Shown here in pieces: positions 1-5,867 of a stretch of 11,649 nucleotides of DNA. The notes beneath the pieces are model-generated. The model did not search any database and was not told the origin of the DNA. It saw only the letters and a list, made by a program, of their open reading frames with translations. Position numbers and translations under genes: made by a program. Where the stretch lies: NCBI GenBank assembly GCA_023128035.1, contig JAGMES010000130.1:1-11649 (forward strand), read 5' to 3'. Every line of letters starts with the position of its first letter. Position 1 is the stretch's first letter. The stretch is from Halanaerobiales bacterium (GTDB lineage Bacteria > Bacillota_F > Halanaerobiia > DY22613).

Positions 1-621
1 ATCTAATTCTGAAATGTTTTCTCTTTTAGAATGTATTGCATCAAGTTCTGATTGTATTTTATCTATCTCACTTAATTCCTGTTGTATAATCTGGGTTTCA
101 ATTTTCCCTACAATAGCTGGATATTTCTTTCGTTGACTTTTATATCTTAAAGCAATGGCTATTTGATTTAAACAATAAATATGTCCTTTGATATATCTAT
201 CAACTCTTTTTTCTTTCGTTTTTTTAACCTCTTGCTTACATAAATCTATTACCTCATTAAAAATTCGTATTGCTTTATCATAATCCCCTAAATAAAGTTG
301 TGCTATTCCGAGAGAAGTTTTTAACTTTATTATCAAATCAATATTTCCTTTAAACTCGTACAAGTGTCCATAATATAGATTATTTAGAATAGTACTTCCT
401 GATCTTTTATCCGTTCCTAATTGAGCTAATCCCCTATGCATTTCACTTTCAATCACAAAAGTTTGATCATTTAAATATTTCTCTGCTATCAACTTAGCTT
501 GTACTGCATAATCATATGCACCAACATAATCATGATTAACATTTATCTCCTCCTTACATTTTTCTATAAGAAGAGAATAATCTTTTTTCATGGCTTCCTT
601 ACCCTTACATCCTAAACTCAT
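1..621 (-). CDS. TPR-repeat protein, partial (C-terminus beyond window edge)
   Basis: An open frame of 207 codons runs from an ATG at 621 to the window edge with no stop, so only the N-terminal part is present. The start follows an AAAGGAGG ribosome site at about 633-640. An internal ATG at 591 has a weaker site. The protein is helix-rich and TPR-like, for example the GIAQLYLGDYDKAIRIFNEV segment near residues 105-125 (an A/G-x-x-Y-L-G-D-Y-D-K-A repeat signature). It ends at the edge in a charged, coiled-coil-like stretch. There is no membrane segment or signal peptide, so it is probably cytoplasmic. TPR proteins of this size in Bacillota are often peptide-responsive regulators. It may be a counterpart of the TPR gene at 2194-3156. 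Specific function unknown. Confidence 0.75.
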   Translation of the reverse strand, partial: MSLGCKGKEAMKKDYSLLIEKCKEEINVNHDYVGAYDYAVQAKLIAEKYLNDQTFVIESEMHRGLAQLGTDKRSGSTILNNLYYGHLYEFKGNIDLIIKLKTSLGIAQLYLGDYDKAIRIFNEVIDLCKQEVKKTKEKRVDRYIKGHIYCLNQIAIALRYKSQRKKYPAIVGKIETQIIQQELSEIDKIQSELDAIHSKRENISELD

Positions 622-706
622 TTTTATAATTTCCTCCTTTTCTTTGAAACTAATGAAACTTTTTATTGTGGTAAAAATATTTTTAAATATACAAATCACC
701 CCTTAC

Positions 707-712
707 ATTATA
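707..712 (-). promoter_or_regulatory. Possible -10 box for the left TPR gene
   Basis: TATAAT on the minus strand, preceded by CTG, lies about 85 bases upstream of the TPR start. No good -35 box is visible at the right distance, so the promoter is weak or activator-dependent. The remaining bases 722-835 are A/T homopolymer-rich and show nothing else I can support. Confidence 0.4.
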
Positions 713-837
713 CAGTACCGAATTTTCTGATATTTTTTTTAATTTTTTTGTATTAATATTTTTTCTTATCTTATTGTCTTTTCTAACCAATGATATTTTA
801 TATATTATTAGCTAAAAAATTTATCTTATTCTTTTTG

Positions 838-866
838 TTGATTATTAAGCAATTTTGTGTTATAAT
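838..866 (+). promoter_or_regulatory. Sigma-A type promoter for the broken small HTH gene
   Basis: TTGATT (838-843), a 17-base spacer, then TATAAT (861-866). It lies about 40 bases upstream of the start codon at 905. Spacing is ideal and the -10 box is consensus, so transcription through 905-1170 is likely even though the first gene is broken. Confidence 0.7.
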
Positions 867-904
867 TTTCGTGTATCTAATAATAAATAATAGGAGGTTT
901 TATA

Positions 905-1066
905 ATGAATGACGACATACAATTAGATACAGATAAATTATGACAACTTATGGAGTCCAGAGGATGGAATTTACCTTTACTTGCACGAAAATTAAATATT
1001 CATTACAGTCATGTGTACAGGGTACTACATGAAGAACACAAGCAAAAGAGTGACCTCTTATCCTAA
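905..1066 (+). pseudogene. Small helix-turn-helix protein broken by in-frame TGA
   Basis: A strong ribosome site AGGAGGT (892-898) sits 6 bases before the ATG at 905. The frame reads 12 codons and meets TGA at 941-943. It then continues open to TAA at 1064-1066, encoding a clear HTH stretch: GWNLPLLARKLNIHYSHVYR resembles helices 2 and 3 of the XRE/Cro family. With TGA read through, the product would be 53 residues; restart at the ATG at 950 would give 38. The C-terminal part of a normal XRE domain is missing, so the gene also looks truncated at its 3' end. Readthrough or TGA-as-tryptophan decoding is not supported, because neighbouring genes use TGG for tryptophan and TGA as a stop (for example the maturase stop at 9004-9006). 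Most likely a relic paralogue of the regulator at 1216. Confidence 0.6.
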
Positions 1067-1145
1067 TGAGAAAGGTGGGGATAAGATTAGAGCTGCCACT
1101 CTTTACGGGGATACTATCATTATATATTATTGTTCCGTGGCAGTC
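1053..1145 (+). other. Two-hairpin segment, possible structured RNA or leader
   Basis: Hairpin 1 pairs TCTTATCC (1056-1063) with GGATAAGA (1079-1086). An alternative hairpin in the same stretch pairs CTC-TTA (1055-1060) with TAA-GAG (1064-1070). Hairpin 2 pairs CTGCCAC (1093-1099) with GTGGCAG (1137-1143), extendable by GGGG (1107-1110) with TTCC (1133-1136). The segment also holds a 34-codon hydrophobic frame (1066-1170). I do not recognise a known RNA family. Confidence 0.35.
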
Positions 1146-1170
1146 AACTATTTTGTTGCGTATTTTTTAA
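1066..1170 (+). CDS. Possible 34-residue hydrophobic peptide (very uncertain)
   Basis: The ATG at 1066 overlaps the TAA of the broken HTH frame (TAATG), an arrangement that permits translational coupling. The frame reads 34 codons to TAA at 1168-1170. The middle, LPLFTGILSLYIIVPW, is a plausible single membrane span preceded by basic residues, as in small membrane toxins or leader peptides. It has no ribosome site of its own and overlaps the strong hairpins, so it could equally be chance reading through a structured RNA. No family recognised. Confidence 0.2.
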   Translation: MRKVGIRLELPLFTGILSLYIIVPWQSTILLRIF

Positions 1171-1179
1171 CAAAGTAGT
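1147..1179. promoter_or_regulatory. Dyad over the promoter of the tandem-HTH regulator
   Basis: ACTATTTTGTT (1147-1157) and AACAAAGTAGT (1169-1179) form an inverted repeat matching at 10 of 11 positions around an 11-base centre. It covers the -35 to -10 region of the regulator gene, the classic position for autorepression. It could alternatively act as a weak terminator of the upstream transcript. Confidence 0.5.
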
Positions 1180-1184
1180 ATAAT
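1156..1184 (+). promoter_or_regulatory. Promoter of the tandem-HTH regulator
   Basis: TTGCGT (1156-1161), 17-base spacer, TATAAT (1179-1184), with the ATG 31 bases downstream of the -10 box. The -35 box is weak; the -10 box is consensus. Confidence 0.55.
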
Positions 1185-1215
1185 AAGGTTAGATAACTTT
1201 TAAGGAGGTTTACGT

Positions 1216-1740
1216 ATGCCTAAAAACCGTTTTGAATTCAAAGTTTTGGCTCACAAAATTGCAGAATTTAAAAAGAAGAATAAACTTACATTTGAGGATA
1301 TTGGCAAAGCTACTGATGTAAACAGAAGTCATATTCATAGAATTATTAATAGAGAGCATTTTCCTTCACTCAAATTTCTGTTTCGTCTTGCAACTTTCAT
1401 GAACGTGCCTCTATATTCCTTATTTATTCCGACCAAAGAAATGATTCATCAGGACTTCATTGAAAAAATAAACACCAGACTCAATGAGTTAAGTTGGGAT
1501 TATGAAGAACTATCAGAAAGGGCTGAAATTTCTCTTTCACAAATAATGGACATTGTAGAAGGTAACACCTCAATTTCAAAGGAAGATCAGGATAAGATCA
1601 CCAACATTTTAAAATTAGAAAATATAACCGACCATCAAAATAGTAAAATAAATCTAATGAAATACATAATTAATGCAGATTTAACAGATGACCAGATTGC
1701 AAACATCATTAAAAATTTAAATGAAAACATAAACTCTTAA
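1216..1740 (+). CDS. XRE-family regulator with two tandem helix-turn-helix domains
   Basis: Intact 174-residue protein starting at ATG after a consensus AAGGAGGT site (1202-1209). Residues about 12-68 form a Cro/C1-type HTH: LTFEDIGKATDVNRSHIHRI contains helices 2 and 3, followed by the usual PSLKFLFRLATFMNVPLYSL tail. Residues about 80-135 look like a second, more diverged HTH copy (LSWDYEELSERAEISLSQIM, then SISKEDQDKITNILKL). The C-terminal 35 residues are helical with no known effector domain. It probably binds DNA as a cytoplasmic repressor, possibly at the dyad over its own promoter. It lies between two TPR genes, so it could be the DNA-binding partner of a TPR sensor, but nothing in the sequence proves that link. 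A two-way terminator follows. Confidence 0.8.
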   Translation: MPKNRFEFKVLAHKIAEFKKKNKLTFEDIGKATDVNRSHIHRIINREHFPSLKFLFRLATFMNVPLYSLFIPTKEMIHQDFIEKINTRLNELSWDYEELSERAEISLSQIMDIVEGNTSISKEDQDKITNILKLENITDHQNSKINLMKYIINADLTDDQIANIIKNLNENINS

Positions 1741-1749
1741 GCTAACAAA

Positions 1750-1790
1750 AAAACTCCAAGGGGATTACCCTAGGAGTTTTAAGTATTTTT
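1750..1790. terminator. Two-way intrinsic terminator
   Basis: AAAACTCC (1750-1757) pairs with GGAGTTTT (1773-1780), and AGGG with CCCT (1759-1762, 1768-1771), around a 5-base loop with one A-A mismatch. It is flanked by A and T runs on both sides, so it can end the regulator transcript (+) and anything arriving from the right (-). Confidence 0.8.
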
Positions 1791-1797
1791 ATTATGC

Positions 1798-1890
1798 AAA
1801 AAAAAAAGGAGCGCGTTAACTCACTCCAGATATGACTATTCGCCATATTAAATATGTATTTGTTGTCTTCTCTTAAATCGCGTCTCCTCT
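1798..1890 (-). ncRNA. Possible structured RNA or 3' UTR with terminator and alternative pairing
   Basis: Read on the minus strand, the segment ends in hairpin GGAGTG (1827-1822)/CGCTCC (1813-1808) followed by ten U residues (1807-1798), a strong intrinsic terminator. The same 3' arm GGAGCGCG (plus strand 1808-1815) can instead pair with CGCG-CTCC at 1879-1887 (one bulged base), closing a loop of about 63 bases that holds a further small ATATG/CATAT hairpin. It is either the 3' end of the TPR/peptide transcript or an independent small RNA. The rest of 1891-2001 holds only a doubtful 21-codon frame. Confidence 0.4.
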
Positions 1891-2001
1891 AATCAGCGAG
1901 TATTACAAAAAAATAGAATAATTCTCACCTGGAACAGCATAAGGATCAGCAAAAACAGAACACTTCATTTCAATTTAGGACATCAATTCATATAATTAAT
2001 T

Positions 2002-2178
2002 TTATTCAATATTTGGCTCTGGTGTACAATAAACAATCATACCCGAAGAATCGTTAGTATAATAATCGTTAGAACCATTAGCGTTAGAACTATTCACATT
2101 AGAATCATTAGCGTAAATTCCCAAACTTCCTACACAAAGTACCAAAAATAATAATAAAATAATAAAAATCTTTTTCAT
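2002..2178 (-). CDS. Exported pheromone-like peptide precursor (Phr-like)
   Basis: 58-residue product. I choose the ATG at 2178 because AGGAGG (2192-2187) lies exactly 8 bases upstream; a GTG two codons earlier is too close to that site. Residues 1-23 form a signal peptide (MKK, a hydrophobic stretch of about 17 residues, then GIYA before ND). The rest is a low-complexity Asn/Ser/Asp linker with short repeats, then the distinctive tail MIVYCTPEPNIE. The gene begins 15 bases after the stop of the TPR gene, so the two are translated from one transcript. Small secreted peptides directly behind TPR regulators are the Rap-Phr and PlcR-PapR pattern, where the processed C-terminus returns to the cell and binds the TPR protein. 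The function is inferred from arrangement, not similarity. A small secreted antimicrobial or cell-wall peptide is an alternative. Confidence 0.7.
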   Translation of the reverse strand: MKKIFIILLLFLVLCVGSLGIYANDSNVNSSNANGSNDYYTNDSSGMIVYCTPEPNIE

Positions 2179-2193
2179 TTCCACATCCTCCTA

Positions 2194-3156
2194 TTAAAAG
2201 TTTTGGTGAAATGGTGTATCCTCAAAATAAACCTTTACACTTTTTTCTAAAAGTTTAATACTCTCAATATTGAACACTTGAGATATTTCCAACATTTTTT
2301 TAAAACAATTAAACGCATAAGTATATGCTTGAGCTTTACAAAAATATGCCAATGCTACATATAGACAATCTTTAGCGTTTAAAAATTGTTTATCCTTTTG
2401 ATATGCCATTCCCAGAATATATTGAGACTGAGCAAATTCAAAAGAATTGTCATACTCATATGCTAATACTTCTGCATCATGAACATATTTCTCTACTATG
2501 TCAAACTCATCATATTTTAAATGTAATTCAGCTAAATTGTTATATACTTTTGGTAAATTTTCTTCCTCACAAAAATCAATTGCTTTTTGTTGCAGTTCGA
2601 TAGCTTTATTATAATCCCCAACGAAATAGTAGTAATCACTATAATTTGTATATAATTGTCTTAGTTTTTGACTATTTAAGCAATCAACATGTTTATTGAT
2701 TAAATCCAAATAGAGTTTAGCTTCTTTCAAATTTTCCTCTTTACTTTCGATTCTATTTAAAGATAAATAAGCCCAAACAATATTAATATATGTCTCAACT
2801 AAAAGATTAATATCATCAGTTTTAGTTAAAAGCTCTTTAAATATATTGATGGCTTGCTTTAGTTCTCCTAAATAACCTAAAGCAACTCCTCTGTATTTCG
2901 TCAACTTAAATTCTTCTATTCCTTCGTTGTGCTTTAAGGCTTCTGAGATATTTTTTAAAGCTTTTCGATATTGATTAAAGACAATTAATCCTTTCACCTT
3001 TAAAAAAGAAGTTTTAGCAAGCATATCTTTGTCATTGTGTGAAGATTCTACTGCAACGCTAATCTTCGACACAAATTCTACAAAATCCTTCTTTTTCAAC
3101 ATATTTTTAGCTTCTTCGTAATATTTTTCTGGTGATAATACAAAATCCCCATTCAT
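2194..3156 (-). CDS. TPR-repeat regulator, Rap-like (no DNA-binding domain)
   Basis: Intact 320-residue protein with a GGGAGGG ribosome site 9 bases before the ATG. It is all-helical with several TPR units, for example YRGVALGYLGELKQAINIFK (about residues 84-105), YTNYSDYYYFVGDYNKAIEL (about 170-190), and others at about 200-240 and 245-280. It has no HTH, no enzymatic motif and no signal peptide, so it is a cytoplasmic protein-protein or protein-peptide binding scaffold. Length and architecture resemble Rap/RRNPP family sensors lacking an HTH. The exported peptide gene immediately downstream supports a regulator/pheromone pair. Its target is unknown; candidates are the tandem-HTH regulator at 1216 or a response regulator elsewhere. 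A generic TPR protein without a signalling role remains possible. Confidence 0.75.
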   Translation of the reverse strand: MNGDFVLSPEKYYEEAKNMLKKKDFVEFVSKISVAVESSHNDKDMLAKTSFLKVKGLIVFNQYRKALKNISEALKHNEGIEEFKLTKYRGVALGYLGELKQAINIFKELLTKTDDINLLVETYINIVWAYLSLNRIESKEENLKEAKLYLDLINKHVDCLNSQKLRQLYTNYSDYYYFVGDYNKAIELQQKAIDFCEEENLPKVYNNLAELHLKYDEFDIVEKYVHDAEVLAYEYDNSFEFAQSQYILGMAYQKDKQFLNAKDCLYVALAYFCKAQAYTYAFNCFKKMLEISQVFNIESIKLLEKSVKVYFEDTPFHQNF

Positions 3157-3212
3157 CGCTCTATTCCCTCCCTATATTTTTTTATGAACAAATTATATCT
3201 TTTTTCAATATT

Positions 3213-3241
3213 ATTATATCACCCACAGAAAGTTAAATCAA
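3213..3241 (-). promoter_or_regulatory. Promoter of the TPR/peptide operon
   Basis: TTGATT (3241-3236), 17-base spacer, TATAAT (3218-3213) on the minus strand, about 57 bases before the TPR start. Same -35 and -10 hexamers as the promoter at 838. Confidence 0.75.
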
Positions 3242-3363
3242 TAGTTTACTTATAAAATTTACAATTTAATTATTTTTTTCTGTGAAATTAGATTTTTTAT
3301 TAAGGAAGAAACGAAGTTATTTATCAGTAATATTTTCCAATTTTACCCTCTTTCTATAGTTAA

Positions 3364-3486
3364 TTATGTGTGAGCATAACAACTTAAATGACAAATAATT
3401 TTCGATCTAAAACCCTTTCTTGGCTCGTGTTCAGCTACACAAATACCCAAAATCAAACCCATCAAAGAAATCGTCATGCTCAACAT
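3364..3486 (-). CDS. Doubtful 40-codon frame with one hydrophobic segment
   Basis: In the gap 3242-3503, the only frame worth recording starts at ATG 3486 (or 3477) and ends at TAA 3366-3364. Its N-terminal half, MTISLMGLILGICVAEHE, could be a membrane segment; the rest is basic. There is no ribosome site, and it lies just downstream of the operon terminator hairpin, so it may be chance or the relic of a membrane-protein end. The rest of the gap shows nothing I can support. Confidence 0.15.
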   Translation of the reverse strand: MLSMTISLMGLILGICVAEHEPRKGFRSKIICHLSCYAHT

Positions 3487-3489
3487 CAG

Positions 3490-3559
3490 CGAAAAATAAT
3501 AAACACTCTTCTAGATCATGCGTATTCTCTCTAAGGAATACGCATGATTTAGAAGAGTG
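3490..3559 (-). terminator. Long-stem terminator at the end of the RiPP operon
   Basis: Arms 3504-3527 and 3536-3559 are complementary over 24 bp with a single G-U type mismatch and an 8-base loop. On the minus strand the stem is followed by TTTATTATTTTT, so it can terminate the transcript from the permease remnant. No such T-run follows on the plus strand. The stem is unusually long for a terminator. Confidence 0.65.
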
Positions 3560-3584
3560 CTAACTTATATGCCCACGATTAATT

Positions 3585-3955
3585 TTATTTTTCTACCCTC
3601 CAATCTAACTTCACCCCGACCAAATACACTGAAACTATAGAGATTAAAGCTATAATCAATATATCAAAATACGCAACAATGAATAACCACCTAAAATTAT
3701 AATTAGTACAATTATCGGATGTATATGTATCGGAATTTGAAAAAACAAAGAACCTACAAGAAATATTATTACCATTGATGGAATTGACAATAAAGTTGAG
3801 CGGGTCACAAATGCAACAATTAATGACATTTTAGATACAGGAAGAGTTGCATAGTAATCAAAAGCTTTATAATGTTTTAGATTTCTAAGTACAAAACCAG
3901 AGCTACTTAGATTATTCTGAATAGAATAGGTATCAAAAATCTTATCGAATTCCAT
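3585..3955 (-). pseudogene. ABC-2 type permease remnant
   Basis: The ATG at 3955 overlaps the end of the ATPase gene by 14 bases, a normal coupled arrangement. The first frame gives 99 residues: a soluble stretch resembling the cytoplasmic loop of ABC-2 permeases (HYKAFDYYATLPVSKMSLIV, like the usual ATPVSR motif), then two hydrophobic segments (about 45-70 and 78-95), with TGA at about 3658-3656. An overlapping second frame then encodes one further membrane helix and tail, FIVAYFDILIIALISIVSVY onward, ending at TAA 3587-3585. The total coding capacity is about 123 codons, against roughly 240-260 residues for the family. The N-terminal membrane part and several later helices are missing. It would have exported the modified peptide, or conferred immunity, together with the ATPase. 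Non-functional as read. Confidence 0.65.
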
Positions 3956-4635
3956 CTTTATTCCCCCCCAATGCTAAATAGACATCCTCTAAAGTAGATG
4001 TAATTACTCTAAAATCATCAAGTTTTTCGAAACCTACTTCTTCAACAATTTTTGAAAAGACTTTACTTGCAAGCTGCTTTTTAGTTAAAAACCGCCAAAC
4101 ACCTTCTTTAACTTTTGTATAGCTAGAAATAAAATCTGAGTCTCCAAATTCAAAAGAAAAATCTTCGGTTTTATATCCCTCTTTTAAAAATAATTCCAAC
4201 AATTTTCTTTTGACCACCACTTAATTTAGACATTAACTTATTCCTCTGCTTATCTAATTTGAAAAGTCCAAGCAAAAGATTAGTTTGTTTCATAGCTTCA
4301 AATTTTGACAACCCCCTAAAAATTCCTGTATAATAAACAGATTCCCATGCCCGATGGCTATCAAGAATCATTATTTGCTGACCAAAATAAGAAATATAGT
4401 TGGGTATTATATTGGGGTTATCAACTACATTTATCTCTTCAAAATATATCTCTCCTGAAGTAGGAGAAATTAAACCAGCAATTTGCCTGATAAAAGTCGT
4501 CTTCCCTGCACCATTTGGACCAAGCAATCCGAAGATTTCCCCTTTTTTTATATTAATACTTAAATTATTATTCGCAATAACATTACCAGTATAAACCTTT
4601 CGTAAATTTTCGGTTCTTAATATTACATCTTCCAT
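3942..4635 (-). pseudogene. ABC transporter ATP-binding protein, centre deleted
   Basis: ATG at 4635 after a GGGGG-containing ribosome site. The first frame (4635-4171) shows Walker A GPNGAGKTT (residues 39-47), a Q-loop near 86-87 and signature LSGGQ (138-142), then runs out of frame after about residue 144. A second frame (about 4210-3942) carries a typical C-terminal domain (KLDDFRVITSTLEDVYLALG). The Walker B aspartates, D-loop and H-loop, which should lie between, are absent from all frames, so about 70-90 codons were lost at around 4190-4215 with a frame change. Total capacity is about 231 codons against roughly 300 expected. The protein cannot hydrolyse ATP normally. It belongs to the same coupled operon as the permease remnant and would have energised peptide export. 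Confidence 0.75.
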
Positions 4636-4650
4636 AATGTACTATCCCCC

Positions 4651-5199
4651 TTACTTTTGAGCTATTATTGTAAAAAAAGAATCTTCCAGCTTAGCTACTT
4701 CAATTGTCATAGATTTTTCTATGTACTCCTTTATCTCATCGAAATCTTGTTTTAAATTTACCCCACCTATACCATAACCTACAGATTTAGACTTCCTCTT
4801 GCCTGGTAATATAACTTCCAAATTACCATTAAACATCTCTGAGTCTATAGCAATATCAAAATCCCATACATATAACTTACCTTCACTTTTCAAAACTCTA
4901 ATACACTCACTTAACACCTGTAACTTTTCTTTAATTCCTCTTATATACATTAATGTGCAAAACATCGTCACTGTACTAAAAGTTTCATCAGGAAATTTTA
5001 ATTTACAAGCATCACCATACACCCACTTGACATTAGGACTATTGTTAAATTTTGAATGACTAATTTCACTTTTTTTCTTAACTAATGCTGTTACAGATTT
5101 ACCTGTTGTCGCATTAAGTATTATTTCCTCCCCGCCAGCACCTACATCAAGAATTTTTTCAGTAAACAAATATCCTCTGAAATCTACAATATTACACAT
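4651..5199 (-). CDS. SAM-dependent class I methyltransferase
   Basis: 182 residues, ATG after a good GGGAGG site. Motif I is ILDVGAGG (residues 16-23), motif II region GDACKLKFPDETF begins at residue 62, and the post-II region ECIRVLKSEGKLYVWD marks a Methyltransf_11-type Rossmann fold. Cytoplasmic. Two oddities: the stretch after motif I is short, and the acidic residue that normally ends strand 2 and binds the SAM ribose is replaced (VTALVKKK, residues 36-43), so activity may be impaired. It sits between the TldE-like and ABC genes with short gaps (18 and 15 bases), so it was probably a tailoring enzyme that methylated the peptide product. It is the only operon enzyme with an uninterrupted frame. 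Confidence 0.7.
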   Translation of the reverse strand: MCNIVDFRGYLFTEKILDVGAGGEEIILNATTGKSVTALVKKKSEISHSKFNNSPNVKWVYGDACKLKFPDETFSTVTMFCTLMYIRGIKEKLQVLSECIRVLKSEGKLYVWDFDIAIDSEMFNGNLEVILPGKRKSKSVGYGIGGVNLKQDFDEIKEYIEKSMTIEVAKLEDSFFTIIAQK

Positions 5200-5217
5200 T
5201 TTATCCTCCCACTAACT

Positions 5218-5856
5218 TTATATTTGAAGTTTATCAACAACAAAAGTCGGGCAACCAAACCCTTCACATATTGGATCAAAATAAAGATCATCACCTATAA
5301 GACTTATCTCTTGTAGTAAATTAATTAAATTTCCAGAAACGAAAATTTTTTTTGCCATTTCGGTTATTTCACCATTTTTCCTATCCACACCTGTATAAAG
5401 ATTAGAGATATTAGTTATATATATTCCATCATGAATATTTTTTATTATTTCTAAAAATGGCAAGTTACCTTTCTCAATATATAAGTTTGATGGTCCTATC
5501 TTAGGTTCAGAACGAAAATTATCCCTTGAATCAAAATTTCTTTCTTTTCATCTAAACTCTTCTTTTTCCGTACTAGCTGGTAATTCACAATTATTTTGTT
5601 TTTGTTGATTTGAAATATTACTAACTGCAATTCTAATAGCCCTATCCATAGCATCTATATTTAAAGAGGTATAAACGAAACTCGTTTTAGAATTTTTAAA
5701 TATTCTTATTCCAACCCCATTAGATCTTACCTTGTTATATGTAACTTTATTATTATGGTCAAAATATATCTCATTTTTATCCATAACTTGAATGTAAAGC
5801 TCTAAATCATCAAGTCCGTATTCTCCTAACCTATCTAAAAAAAGCGTATAATCCAA
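5218..5856 (-). pseudogene. TldE/PmbA-like protein, centre deleted
   Basis: TldD/TldE pairs form a heterodimeric metalloprotease that trims unfolded peptides, for example during microcin B17 maturation. The start is TTG at 5856 with GAGGTG 7 bases upstream, overlapping the TldD stop. The first frame (5856-5548) matches the PmbA N-terminal domain: ELYIQVMDKNEIYFDH, then the SNGVGIRIFKNSKTSFVYTS core, ending at TGA. A second frame (about 5535-5218) matches the C-terminus: IHDGIYITNISNLYTGVDRK, GEITEMAKKIFVSGN, SLIGDDLYFDP and GFGCPTFVVDKLQI. The total is about 213 codons against roughly 440-450 in the family, so around 230-240 central residues are gone. It can no longer form a normal TldE subunit. 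Homology calls are from motif recall. Confidence 0.75.
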
Positions 5857-5867
5857 ACAATATCACC

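Noticed and set aside
941..943. TGA as tryptophan or selenocysteine in the small HTH gene
   Set aside because: TGG is used for tryptophan and TGA as a stop elsewhere in the window, and no SECIS-like element is evident; a relic gene is simpler.
1903..1968. 21-codon minus-strand frame (MKCSVFADPYAVPGENYSIFL-like) as a second pheromone
   Set aside because: No ribosome site and no hydrophobic signal core; kept only as a note.
2403..2603. Plus-strand frame inside the TPR gene
   Set aside because: Antisense shadow without start signals.
4400..5059. Plus-strand frames opposite the ABC ATPase and methyltransferase
   Set aside because: Shadows of conserved coding sequence on the other strand.
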